This document shows, piece after piece, positions 44,068-55,110 of a DNA stretch of 64,000 nt (position 1 is the stretch's first letter; the number at the start of each line of letters is the position of its first letter). Under the pieces are notes generated by a model. That model saw nothing but the letters and a program-made list of their open reading frames with translations, had not been told where the DNA came from and did not search any database. The stretch is taken from contig NW_024883086.1 of NCBI RefSeq assembly GCF_019059575.1, positions 1-64,000 of the forward strand. Direction: 5' to 3'. Source of the DNA: Amphibalanus amphitrite (taxonomy: Eukaryota; Arthropoda; Thecostraca; Balanomorpha; Balanidae). The translations under genes were made by a program, and so were the position numbers.

Positions 44068-44345
44068 GTTGCAACTAGTGATGTCAATTACGGAAAATCG
44101 TGATACCGAAACCAAACCAAATACCAACTATATCCATGGAAAAATACCGAAACCAAACCGAGATGGGAATATGAGGAATATACCAACTTTTTACCAAATT
44201 CTCAGCCTCTTTTACATTAGTGAGGATTCAAAATACCAACAAACTACCAAATGCACTCGCCTTGAAATACCAAATACCAATTTGGTATCGGTTTGGTATC
44301 GGTATACCAAAAAGTTGGTATCCGATTGACATCTCTAGTTGCAAC
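44068..44345. mobile_element. 262-bp hAT-type MITE with GGTATCGGTTTGG interior
   Basis: The element is 44076-44337. GTTGCAAC lies on both sides (44068-44075 and 44338-44345), a perfect 8-bp duplication. It starts TAGTGATGTCAATTACGG and, inward from the right, TAGAGATGTCAATCGG. The interior is a run of ATACCAAA/ACCGAAACCAAACC on the left and its complement (TTTGGTATCGG) on the right. Confidence 0.85.
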
Positions 44346-44701
44346 GTATGCAGTGAACGTACCCTTTTATAAGCACGTTCCAAGTAAGTGCAGTGGTTCG
44401 CTTTGCCTGTCAGGGCCCTAAGGCCAAATCATTAGCTCGGACTCTCGCAAACCGTTCTGTTCCCACTCCACCCCTCCCCACCCCGCACCATTCCCCGCCC
44501 CGACACGGTGCCCGCTAGCTCAACATGCCCCCAGGGCCTAAACAGCTGACTGTCAATCGACCGTTGATGGTCACGGGGTGATTGGCTTATGTACTCGTAG
44601 GTTCTGTGGGTTGTTTCTAAGCTGCGTGTCATAAATCATTTGGCAGGGCCGCAGGAACAAATGCATGCGGTGGTAAAAAGTAAACATTGGGAAACATGGC
44701 A

Positions 44702-44748
44702 AGAGGAGAGGAGAGGAGAGGAGAGGAGAGGAGAGGAGAGGAGAGGAT
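44702..44748. repeat. (AGGAG)n microsatellite
   Basis: About nine uninterrupted pentamers GGAGA/AGGAG, continuing as imperfect purine-rich sequence to about 44800. Confidence 0.95.
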
Positions 44749-44799
44749 GGGAGAGGGAGGGACAGGACAGGAGAGGGTGAAAGAAGAGAGGAACGAGGC

Positions 44800-45244
44800 A
44801 GAGAGGACATGGTGGGAGAAGGAAAGCAAAAAGCGAAGAGTGGTTTCTACCACCGGAGCAAATGCTCCATTGAGTCCACTGACTGAGGCAAGGCTATAGA
44901 ACGACTGAGGTAATTTGGTGGTGTCGGCGTCCGACTGGCACGATTCAGCTGTGAACGACTCTGTAAAAAGGAGTTATGAGCAGGCGAGCTGCTGGTCTTT
45001 TCACGCAAATTTAGACTGATTTCGTCTACACTGATGCGTTGGTTGACTAACACACCACTTCGGTGTGATGCTTGCATGCCTTATTACCTATAGTAAAGAG
45101 AAAACAATTATAAACTTTATCCACCACCTATGCAAGGTTTGATCGATCGTTCAATCATTAGATATCACGCAAAGTCAAGTATGTAGTATAGTTAGTGAAA
45201 TAAGAAAGTGCGAGACTCGATCAATCATCACGGAAAATGATAAG
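44800..45244. other. No recognised feature
   Basis: Unique sequence between the microsatellite and the 3' end of the minus-strand LINE. Confidence 0.35.
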
Positions 45245-45607
45245 TCCATTTATTGCTCAGTTTATATTCGTTCGTGTCTTGCTAATGGAAATGGCATACA
45301 ATTCCTGAAAATTCGTCATTAGTGGAAGTAAATAAAAGCCAAAAGTTACGTTTGAAGTGCGCTGTATTAACTGTATTAACATTAAATGTCCGTCCGTGTT
45401 CCCACAGTTTTTCAGGACATTTTAAACATGGTAGAGTTGTACACGGCAGTAATGTAAACACAAATTTCCACACAGATGTACACGGCAAGGTGCCAACTTA
45501 CGGTAACATACACTACATGGCGCACAGCAAGGCACAGAGTACACACTACACATTACACAGTATACGCGATCCGTGATACTATCCCTGAGCAAGTGAGCTG
45601 GTATGGT

Positions 45608-46747
45608 TCACGCGTTTTTGCACCTAAGTTTTTTCCTGAATTCTTTTTCTGACGCTGTTTGTGTAGTTTCTATTGGAAGTCGATTCCATTCAGTTGCGGC
45701 TCGGTACGGGAAAGATCGTTGTGTAATAGACAGACGCACTTTTGGAAGGTGGAGCCGATTGGTACATGCCAGGCGGGTCACTCGAGTGGTTATGTCTGAT
45801 CTTTGGTGAAACATCCTTTTTAGAGCTTTGGGGGCGTCGCAGTTATTCAAAGCGCGAAATACTTTTAAACAATCACGCTCCTTGATGAGCTCTTCAATTG
45901 TTGGCCACTGAAGCGCACTTAGGATGGGTGTGATGTGCTCATGGCGGCGTGTTCCGGTTACTACACGGGCTGCGAAGTTTATTACTTTCTGAACGCGAGA
46001 TATTTGGTTTTTGCAGGCCCCACCCCAAACTGGCAAGCAGTACAATATCTGGGAAAAGACGTGTGCCTGGATAATCAGAATAAGAGCCTCAGCAGAAAAG
46101 TGACGCCGGAACCTGTTTAAGGACGATAGAATAGAGTAGCAGCGTCGTAAAACTTCTGTAATGTGTTTTTGCCAGGATAACGTTTGGTCTATTTTCACTC
46201 CCAATACTTTAATGTTGTCTGAAGGTTCAAGCGAACTTTCACAGAAGTCAAGTTTGAAATCAGAGACTCTCTGCAAAGCTGATGATGTGCCGATTAGAAT
46301 GAAATCAGTTTTGGCTACGTTCATTTTAAATGAGTTGGTAGTGAACCATGTCTGCACTGAGGCCATTGAAGATTCCAAACGCCTTTTGAACTGGATGAGA
46401 CTTTCGCTGTCTGTCGGCGAGCTGTCCAAAAGCTGAGTGTCATCTGCATAGCATATAACGCGGCCATGAGGTATACAATTTGGTAGGTCAGCTGTGACTA
46501 GACTGAAGAGAACAGGTCCCAGGATTGATCCTTGTGGGACACCGAATTTCACGGGAAGAACCTCAGAACCACCTCGAACCATTTGACCACGACCGCTCAG
46601 ATAACTTTTGAACCAGTGTGATGGGACGCCGTGCCACGCTAGTTTCATCAAAAGAATTTCATGATTGACGCTGTCGAACGCTTTGCTCAGGTCTATTGCT
46701 GTTATTGAAGCAATATGGCCCCTATCGATTTGATCAGTAGTCCAGGC
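45608..46747 (-). CDS. Reverse transcriptase, C-terminal two-thirds (CR1/L2-type LINE)
   Basis: About 380 codons on the minus strand, open to a stop at the 45608 end. Motifs in order: AIDLSKAFDSVNHEILL (RT domain A), FGVPQGSILGPVLFSL (domain B), CYADDTQLL (catalytic YADD box), NVAKTDFI (domain D) and KVLGVKIDQTLSWQKHI (domain E). The thumb and C-terminal region typical of CR1/L2-like LINEs follow, with FRKKLRCKNA at the end. The catalytic residues appear intact. The missing N-terminal part lies at 55111-55710 beyond the insertion. A 3' untranslated region of ~360 bp follows. Confidence 0.9.
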   Translation of the reverse strand, partial: AWTTDQIDRGHIASITAIDLSKAFDSVNHEILLMKLAWHGVPSHWFKSYLSGRGQMVRGGSEVLPVKFGVPQGSILGPVLFSLVTADLPNCIPHGRVICYADDTQLLDSSPTDSESLIQFKRRLESSMASVQTWFTTNSFKMNVAKTDFILIGTSSALQRVSDFKLDFCESSLEPSDNIKVLGVKIDQTLSWQKHITEVLRRCYSILSSLNRFRRHFSAEALILIIQAHVFSQILYCLPVWGGACKNQISRVQKVINFAARVVTGTRRHEHITPILSALQWPTIEELIKERDCLKVFRALNNCDAPKALKRMFHQRSDITTRVTRLACTNRLHLPKVRLSITQRSFPYRAATEWNRLPIETTQTASEKEFRKKLRCKNA

Positions 46748-46748
46748 C

Positions 46749-47432
46749 AGGCCAGGCCAGCGTTATACCGACTGTGAATTCTTGCAGAGGCAGTTAGATG
46801 AGCTATGTTACTGGTCACGGAAGTGGGGCCTAACACTGAATCCTGCTAAATGTAAGATCTTGACTCTTTCTCTGCGACGTCACCCAGTAACATTTGCATA
46901 TACCATAGGAGGCGCAGCACTTGAAAGAGTCAGTGAAATGCGCGATTTGGGTGTTATCTTGGATGAAAAACTGACGTTTGGCAGCGAGATCGATCGTGTT
47001 GTTCGCCAAGCTAATAGAGCATTAGGGCTCCTAATCAGGTCCTTCCAAACAGGAAAGCATGGAAGATCGCTGTATCGTTGTGATTACAGAGCTATCATCC
47101 GCACATATTGTGCCAATGTAAGGCCTATCTTGGAATACGGCAGCGTTATCTGGGGAGGAGCTGCGGCCACCCATCTAAATCGCCTCGAACGTGTACAGAC
47201 GAAATTTCTTATGTGGCTTTGTGGTCGATGTCGTATTGCCGATGCGCAACTTAACTCTGCTAACCTTTCGAAACATTTTCATCTGATGTCTCTGGCTGCA
47301 CGGCGGCAGCAGCACGACCTGATGTTTATCCGGAATATTCACAGACAGGACATCGATTCGGCTTACCTGCTAAACAGCATGCCTCTATGTATACCACCTC
47401 GCTCATTGCGCCAGCGCAACCTGTTCCATGTA
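46749..47432 (+). CDS. Reverse transcriptase thumb/C-terminal region of Jockey-type LINE (part 1)
   Basis: About 228 open codons starting inside the protein just downstream of where the catalytic FADD/YADD box should be, so the copy is dead on arrival. Visible motifs are CYWSRKWGLTLNPAKCKIL (domain D region), MRDLGVILDEKLTF (domain E) and the C-terminal VRPILEYGSVIWGG and ERVQTKFL segments. The frame reaches LRQRNLFHV, then enters the inserted element and stops within a few codons. The natural continuation is at 54807-54974. Confidence 0.85.
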
Positions 47433-47579
47433 ACGTTCATCAATTGAGCAGCAGATTGATATTCGCGAATATCAAACTAAAAATTCGATATTCGGACGGG
47501 GAACGCAATAACTCAAGAACCAGTGAACCGATTTTGATGAAAATGCCCTCATTCGATTCCTCGTTCCTTATTGCAGGTT

Positions 47580-50500
47580 GACAGCGATTTCCAGGTCACA
47601 AGGTCATAACCTTCAAGGTCAAGGTCAAGGTCAAAGGACGGGGAACGCTCTACAGCCTAAAGTTCCCGTCCGATTGGCTTGTAAATGGTCTCAATCGATT
47701 CCTCGACCCCGATTCCAGGTTGACAGCGATTTCCAGGTCACTAGGTCATGACCTTCAAGGTCAAGGTCAAGGTCAAAGGACGGGGAACGCTCTACAGCCT
47801 AAAGTTACCGTCCGATTGGCTTATAAATGGTCTCAATCGATTCCTCGACCCCGATTCAAGGTTGACAGCGATTTCCAGGTCACTAGGTCATGACCTTCAA
47901 GGTCAAGGTCAAGGTCAAAGGACGGGGAACGCTCTACAGCCTAAAGTTACCGTCCGATTGGCTTGTTAATGGTCTCAATCGATTCCTCGACCCCGATTCC
48001 AGGTTGACAGCGATTTCCAGGTCACTAGGTCATGACCTTCAAGGTCAAGGTCAAGGTCAAAGGACGGGGAACGCTCTACAGCCTAAAGTTACCGTCCGAT
48101 TGGCTTGTTAATGGTCTCAATCGATTCCTCGACCCCGATTCCAGGTTGACAGCGATTTTCAGGTCACTAGGTCATGACCTTCAAGGTCAAGGTCAAGGTC
48201 AAAGGACGGGGAACGCTCTACAGCCTAAAGTTACCGTCCGATTGGCTTGTTAATGGTCTCAATCGATTCCTCGACCCCGATTCCAGGTTGACAGCGATTT
48301 CAAGGTCACTAGGTCATGACCTTCAAGGTCAAGGTCAAGGTCAAAGGACGGGGAACGCTCTACAGCCTAAAGTTACCGTCCGATTGGCTTGTTAATGGTC
48401 TCAATCGATTCCTCGACCCCGATTCCAGGTTGACAGCGATTTCCAGGTCACTAGGTCATGACCTTCAAGGTCAAGGTCAAGGTCAAAGGACGGGGAACGC
48501 TCTACAGCCTAAAGTTACCGTCCGATTGGCTTGTAAATGGTCTCAATCGATTCCTCGACCCCGATTCCAGGTTGACAGCGATTTCCAGGTCACTAGGTCA
48601 TGACCTTCAAGGTCAAGGTCAAGGTCAAAGGACGGGGAACGCTCTACAGGCTAAAGTTACCGTCCGATTGGCTTGTAAATGGTCTCAATCGATTCCTCGA
48701 CCCCGATTCCAGGTTGACAGCGATTTCCAGGTCACTAGGTCATGACCTTCGAGGTCAAGGTCAAGGTCAAAGGACGGGGAACGCTCTACAACCTAAAGTT
48801 ACCGTCCGATTGGCTTGTTAATGGTCTCAATCGATTCCTCGACCCCGATTCCAGGTTGACAGCGATTTCCAGGTCACTAGGTCATGACCTTCAAGGTCAA
48901 GGTCAAGGTCAAAGGACGGGGAACGCTCTACAGCCTAAAGTTACCGTCCGATTGGCTTGTTAATGGTCTCAATCGATTCCTCGACCCCGATTCCAGGTTG
49001 ACAGCGATTTCCAGGTCACTAGGTCATGACCTTCAAGGTCAAGGTCAAGGTCAAAGGACGGGGAACGCTCTACAGCCTAAAGTTACCGTCCGATTGGCTT
49101 ATAAATGGTCTCAATCGATTCCTCGACCCCGATTCCAGGTAGACAGCGATTTCCAGGTCACTAGGTCATGACCTTCAAGGTCAAGGCCAAGGTCAAAGGA
49201 TGGGGAACGCTCTACAGCCTAAAGTTACCGTCCGATTGGCTTGCTAATGGTCTCAATCGATTCCTCGACCCCGATTCCAGGTTGACAGCGATTTCCAGGT
49301 CACTAGGTCATGACCTTCAAGGTCAAGGTCAAGGTCAAAGGACGGGGAACGCTCTACAGCCTAAAGTTACCGTCCGATTGGCTTGTTAATGGTCTCAATC
49401 GATTCCTCGACCCCGATTCCAGGTTGACAGCGATTTCCAGGTCACTAGGTCATGACCTTCAAGGTCAAGGTCAAGGCCAAAGGACGGGGAACGCTCTACA
49501 GCCTAAAGTTATCTTCCGATTAGCTTGTAAATGGTCTCAATCGATTCCTCGACCCCGATTCCAGGTTGACAGCGATTTCCAGGTCACTAGATCATGACCT
49601 TCAAGGTCAAGGTCAAGGTCAAAGGACGGGGAACGCTCTACAGCCTAAAGTTACCGTCCGATTGGCTTATAAATGGTCTCAATCGATTCCTCGACCCCGA
49701 TTCCAGGTTGACAGCGATTTCCAGGTCACTAGGTCATGAACTTCAAGGTCAAGGTCAAGGTCAAAGGACGGGGAACGCTCTACAGCCTAAAGTTACCGTC
49801 CGATTGGCTTGTAAATGGTCTCAATCGATTCCTCGACCCCAATTCCAGGCTGACAGCGATTTCCAGGTCACTAGGTCATGACCTTCAAGGTCAAGGTCAA
49901 GGTTCGCGAATATCAAACTAAAAATTCGATATTCGGACGGGGAACGCAATAACTCAAGAACCAGTGAACCGACTTTGATGAAAAGACCCTCATTCGATTC
50001 CTCGTTCCTCATTGCAGGTTGACAGCGATTTCCAGGTCACTAGGTCATGACCTTCAAGGTCAAGGTCAAGGTCAAAGGACGGGGAACGCTCTACAGCCTA
50101 AAGTTACCGTCCGATTGGCTTATAAATGGTCTCAATCGATTCCTCGACCCCGATTCCAGGTTGACAGCGATTTTCAGGTCACTAGGTCATGACCTTCAAG
50201 GTCAAGGTCAAGGTCAAAGGACGGGGAACGCTCTACAGCCTAAAGTTACCGTCCGATTGGCTTGTTAATGGTCTCAATCGATTCCTCGACCCCGATTCCA
50301 GGTTGACAGCGATTTCAAGGTCACTAGGTCATGACCTTTAAGGTCAAGGTCAAGGTCAAAGGACGGGGAACGCTCTACAGCCTAAAGTTACCGTCCGATT
50401 GGCTTGTTAATGGTCTCAATCGATTCCTCGACCCCGATTCCAGGTTGACAGCGATTTCCAGGTCACTAGGTCATGACCTTCAAGGTCAAGGTCAAGGTCA

Positions 50501-52840
50501 AAGGACGGGGAACGCTCTACAGCCTAAAGTTACCGTCCGATTGGCTTGTAAATGGTCTCAATCGATTCCTCGACCCCGATTCCACGTTGACAGCGATTTC
50601 CAGGTCACTAGGTCATGACCTTCAAGGTCAAGGTCAAGGTCAAAGGACGGGGAACGCTCTACAGCCTAAAGTTACCGTCCGATTGGCTTGTAAATGGTCT
50701 CAATCGATTCCTCGACCCCGATTCAAGGTTGACAGCGATTTCCAGGTCACTAGGTCATGACCTTCAAGGTCAAGGTCAAGGTCAAAGGACGGGGAACGCT
50801 CTACAGCCTAAAGTTACCGTCCGATTGGCTTGTAAATGGTCTCAATCGATTCCTCGACCCCAATTCCAGGTTGACAGCGATTTCCAGGTCACTAGGTCAT
50901 GACCTTCAAGGTCAAGGTCAAGGTTCGCGAATATCAAACTAAAAATTCGATATTCGGACGGGGAACGCAATAACTCAAGAACCAGTGAACCGATTTTGAT
51001 GAAAAGACCCTCATTCGATTCCTCGTTCCTCATTGCAGGTTGACAGCGATTTCCAGGTCACTAGGTCATGACCTTCAAGGTCAAGGTCAAGGTCAAAGGA
51101 CGGGGAACGCTCTACAGGCTAAAGTTACCGTCCGATTGGCTTGTAAATGGTCTCAATCGATTCCTCGACCCCGATTCCAGGTTGACAGCGATTTCCAGGT
51201 CACTAGGTCATGACCTTCAAGGTCAAGGTCAAGGTTCGCGAATATCAAACTAAAAATTCGATATTCGGACGGGGAACGCAATAACTCAAGAACCAGTGAA
51301 CCGATTTTGATGAAAAGACCCTCATTCGATTCCTCGTTCCTCATTGCAGGTTGACAGCGATTTCCAGGTCACTAGGTCATGACCTTCAAGGTCAAGGTCA
51401 AGGTCAAAGGACGGGGAACGCTCTACAGGCTAAAGTTACCGTCCGATTGGCTTGTAAATGGTCTCAATCGATTCCTCGACCCCGATTCCAGGTTGACAGC
51501 GATTTCCAGGTCACTAGGTCATGACCTTCGAGGTCAAGGTCAAGGTCAAAGGACGGGGAACGCTCTACAACCTAAAGTTACCGTCCGATTGGCTTGTTAA
51601 TGGTCTCAATCGATTCCTCGACCCCGATTCCAGGTTGACAGCGATTTCCAGGTCACTAGGTCATGACCTTCAAGGTCAAGGTCAAGGTCAAAGGACGGGG
51701 AACGCTCTACAACCTAAAGTTACCGTCCGATTAGCTTGTAAATGGTCTCAATCGATTCCTCGACCCCGATTCCAGGTTGACAGCGATTTCCAGGTCACTA
51801 GGTCATGACCTTCAAGGTCAAGGTCAAGGTCAAAGGACGGGGAACGCTCTACAGCCTAAAGTTACCGTCCGATTGGCTTATAAATGGTCTCAATCGATTC
51901 CTCGACCCCGATTCCAGGTTGACAGCGATTTCCAGGTCACTAGGTCATGACCTTCAAGGTCAAGGTCAAGGTTCGCGAATATCAAACTAAAAATTCGATA
52001 TTCGGACGGGGAACGCAATAACTCAAGAACCAGTGAACCCATTTTGATGAAAAGACCCTCATTCGATTCCTCGTTCCTCATTGCAGGTTGACAGCGATTT
52101 CCAGGTCACTAGGTCATGACCTTCAAGGTCAAGGTCAAGGTCAAAGGACGGGGAACGCTCTACAGGCTCAAGTTACCGTCCGATTGGCTTGTAAATGGTC
52201 TCAATCGATTCCTCGACCCCGATTCCAGGTTGACAGCGATTTCCAGGTCACTAGGTCATGACCTTCAAGGTCAAGGTCAAAGGACGGGGAACGCTCTACA
52301 ACCTAAAGTTACCGTCCGATTGGCTTGCTAATGGTCTCAATCGATTCCTCGACCCCGATTCCAGGTTGACAGCGATTTCCAGGTCACTAGGTCATGACCT
52401 TCAAGGTCAAGGTCAAGGTCAAAGGACGGGGAACGCTCTACAGCCTAAAGTTACCGTCCGATTAGCTTGTAAATGGTCTCAATCGATTCCTCGACCCCGA
52501 TTCCAGGTTGACAGCGATTTCCAGGTCACTAGGTCATGACCTTCAAGGTCAAGGTCAAGGTCAAAGGACGGGGAACGCTCTACAGCCTAAAGTTACCGTC
52601 CGATTGGCTTGTAAATGGTCTCAATCGATTCCTTGACCCCGATTCCAGGTTGACAGCGATTTCCAGGTCACTATGTCATGACCTTCAAGGTCAAGGTAAA
52701 GTTCAAAGGACGGGGAACGCTCTACAGCGTAAAGTTACCGTCCGATTGGCTTGTAAATGGTCTCAATCGATTCCCCGACCCCGATTCCTGATTGACTGCG
52801 ATTTCTAGGTCACTAGGTCATGACCTTCATGGTCATTTTC
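47580..52840 (+). repeat. 142-bp satellite array, left arm
   Basis: About 32 copies of a 142-bp unit (A), with four interspersed 169-bp variant units (B) at about 49902, 50923, 51233 and 51972 and a terminal B copy at 47460-47610. One A unit is shortened by 6 bp (52258). Each A unit contains AGGTCACTAGGTCATGACCT and then three AAGGTCA copies. Apparent 60-95-residue frames recur every 142 bp in rotating frames (142 is not a multiple of 3) and are not genes. Confidence 0.95.
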
Positions 52841-53030
52841 ATTAACAGCAGATTCGCGACCTTGTCATGACCTTGAAGGTCATGACCTAGTGACCTGGAA
52901 ATCGCTGTCAACCTGGAATCGGGGTCGAGGAATCGATTGATGCCATTTACAAGCCAATCGGGTGGTAACTTTAGGCTGTAGAGCGTTCCCCTTCATTGAC
53001 CTTGTATTCGCGAATCTGTTAATGTAAATG
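52841..53030. repeat. Central inversion junction of the satellite element
   Basis: CATTAACAGCAGATTCGCGA (about 52842) and its near-inverse ATTCGCGAATCTGTTAATG (about 53007-53025) bracket one reverse-oriented, damaged A unit. Repeats to the left run forward and those to the right run in reverse. The bracketing text resembles the terminal AGCAGATTGATATTCGCGA motif of the element. Confidence 0.75.
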
Positions 53031-54660
53031 ACCTTGAAGGTCATGACCTAGTGACCTAGAAATCGCTGTCGACCTGGAATCGGGGTCGGGGAATCGATTG
53101 AGACCATTTACAAGCCAATATGACGGTAACTTTAGGCTGTAGAGCGTTCCCCGTCCTTTGATTTTGACCTTGACCTTGAAGGTCATGACCTAGTGACCTG
53201 GAAATCGCTGTCAACCTGGTATCGGGGTCGGGGAATCGATTGAGACCATTTACAAGCCAATCGGACGGTAACTTTAGGCTGTAGAGCGTTCCCCGTCCTT
53301 TGACCTTGACCTTGACTTTGAAGGTCATGACCTAGTGACCTGGAAATCGCTGTCAACCTGGAATCGGGGTCGAGGAATCGATTGAGACCATTTACAAGCC
53401 AATCAGATGGTAACTTTAGGCTGTAGAGCGTTCCCCGTCCTTTGACCTTGACCTTGACCTTGAAGGTCATGACCTAGTGACCTGGAAATCGCTGTCAACC
53501 TGCAATAAGGAACGAGGAATCGAATGAGGACATTTTCATCAAAATCGGTTCACTGGTTCTTGAGTTATTGCGTTCCCCGTCCGAATATCGAATTTTTAGT
53601 TTGATATTCGCGAACCTTGACCTTGACCTTGAAGGTCATGACCTAGTGACCTGGAAATCGCTGTCAACCTGGAATTGGGGTCGAGGAATCGATTGAGACC
53701 ATTTACAAGCCAATCGGACGGTAACTTTAGGCTGTAGAGCGTTCCCCGTCCTTTGACCTTGACCTTGACCTTGAAAGTCATGACCTAGTGACCTGGAAAT
53801 CGCTGTCAACCTGGAATCGGGGTCGAGGAATCGATTGAGACCATTTACAAGCCAATCGGACGGTAACTTTAGGCTGTAGAGCGTTCCCCGTCCTTTGACC
53901 TTGACCTTGACCTTGAAGGTCATGACCTAGTGACCTGGAAATCGCTGTCACCCTGGAATCGGGGTCGAGGAATCGATTGAGACCATTTACAAGCCAATCG
54001 GACGGTAACTTTAGGCTGTAGAGCGTTCCCCGTCCTTTGACCTTGACCTTGACCTTGAAGGTCATGACCTAGTGACCTGGAAATCGCTGTCACCCTGGAA
54101 TCGGGGTCGAGGAATCGATTGAGACCATTTACAAGCCAATCGGACGGTAACTTTAGGCTGTAGAGCGTTCCCCGTCCTTTGACCTTGACCTTGACCTTGA
54201 AGGTCATGACCTAGTGACCTGGAAATCGCTGTCAACCTGGAATCGGTGTCGAGGAATCGATTGAGACCATTAACAAGCCAATCGGACGGTAACTTTAGGC
54301 TGTAGAGCGTTCCCCGTCCTTTGACCTTGACCTTGACCTTGAAGGTCATGACCTAGTGACCTGGAAATCGCTGTCAACCTGAAATCGGGGTCGAGGAATC
54401 GATTGAGACCATTAACAAGCCAATCGGACGGTAACTTTAGGCTGTAGAGCGTTCCCCGTCCTTTGACCTTGACCTTGACCTTGAAGGTCATGACCTAGTG
54501 ACCTGGAAATCGCTGTCAACCTGGAATCGGGGTCGAGGAATCGATTGAGACCATTTACAAGCCAATCGGACGGTAACTTTAGGCTGTAGAGCGTTCCCCG
54601 TCCTTTGACCTTGACCTTGACCTTGAAGATCATGACCTAGTGACCTGGAAATCGCTGTCA
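53031..54660 (-). repeat. 142-bp satellite array, right arm (inverted)
   Basis: About 10-11 A units plus B-type units at about 53500-53615 and 54655-54780, all in the orientation opposite to the left arm. The right arm is ~1.8 kb against ~5.4 kb on the left, so the two arms have changed copy number independently. Confidence 0.95.
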
Positions 54661-54806
54661 ACCTGCAATAAGGAACGAGGAATCGAATGAGGGCATTTTC
54701 ATCAAAATCGGTTCACTGGTTCTTGAGTTATTGCGTTCCCCGTCCGAATATCGAATTTTTAGTTTGATATTCGCGAATATCAATCTGCTGCTCAATTGAT
54801 GGACGT

Positions 54807-54974
54807 TTCCATGTACCGTACGCGCGGGTGACCACTGTTAAGCAGGGACTATTTTGTCGCATTCCGCGAACGTGCAACACATTTCTTAACGAGCAGCGTG
54901 AGGCAGACGTTTGGCACCTGAGCGCCCTGCAGTGGAAGAAACTGGTCGTGGCATATTGTCGAATGCATTGCTGA
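54807..54974 (+). CDS. C-terminal end of the Jockey-type LINE ORF (part 2)
   Basis: 55 codons from the restored FHV to TGA at 54972-54974. The segment FHVPYARVTTVKQGLFCRIP continues directly from LRQRNLFHV at 47432 when the 7.4-kb element and one 9-bp copy are removed. The final residues are ...YCRMHC. This continuity is the best proof that 47433-54806 is an insertion. Confidence 0.85.
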   Translation, partial: FHVPYARVTTVKQGLFCRIPRTCNTFLNEQREADVWHLSALQWKKLVVAYCRMHC

Positions 54975-55110
54975 TCCATTTTAGTGTATGTATCTTATTA
55001 TGTGTATTTTTAACCCATTTTAACTTGTTGTCTGAAATGTGTACTTCACTCGTCAATGGGCCCACCATATCCCGTGAGTGTTTATGTAATAAACTAAACT
55101 AAACTAAACA

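Larger units (their letters stand above)
47424..54815. mobile_element. 7,374-bp satellite-bearing transposon with ~41-bp terminal inverted repeats and 9-bp target duplication
   Basis: The element is 47433-54806. TTCCATGTA is present directly outside both ends (47424-47432 and 54807-54815). The ends are inverted copies over about 41 bp with one mismatch: ACGTTCATCAATTGAGCAGC on the left, ACGTCCATCAATTGAGCAGC inward on the right. They include the 16-bp palindrome GATATTCGCGAATATC. Removing the element and one duplicate restores the host LINE reading frame. The interior is almost wholly tandem repeat, in opposite orientations on the two sides. There is no open frame that could be a transposase. 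A 9-bp duplication is common for Mutator-like elements, but the termini give no firm family. Confidence 0.9.
46748..55108 (+). mobile_element. Jockey-type non-LTR retrotransposon, 5'-truncated, carrying a 7.4-kb insertion
   Basis: A plus-strand LINE fragment is inserted in the CR1/L2-type LINE. It begins inside the reverse-transcriptase frame (about 46749), continues to 47432, is interrupted by the satellite element, and resumes at 54807 with the ORF end (stop 54972-54974). A ~115-bp 3' untranslated region, AATAAA at 55088-55093 and a (TAAAC)n tail to 55109 follow. The 5' truncation and simple-repeat tail are normal products of target-primed reverse transcription. Confidence 0.85.

Noticed and set aside
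47748..54633. Dozens of 60-95-codon ORFs with near-identical proteins
   Set aside because: They recur every 142 bp in rotating frames on the satellite unit, overlap each other, and exist only because the repeat lacks stops in some frames. They are not genes.
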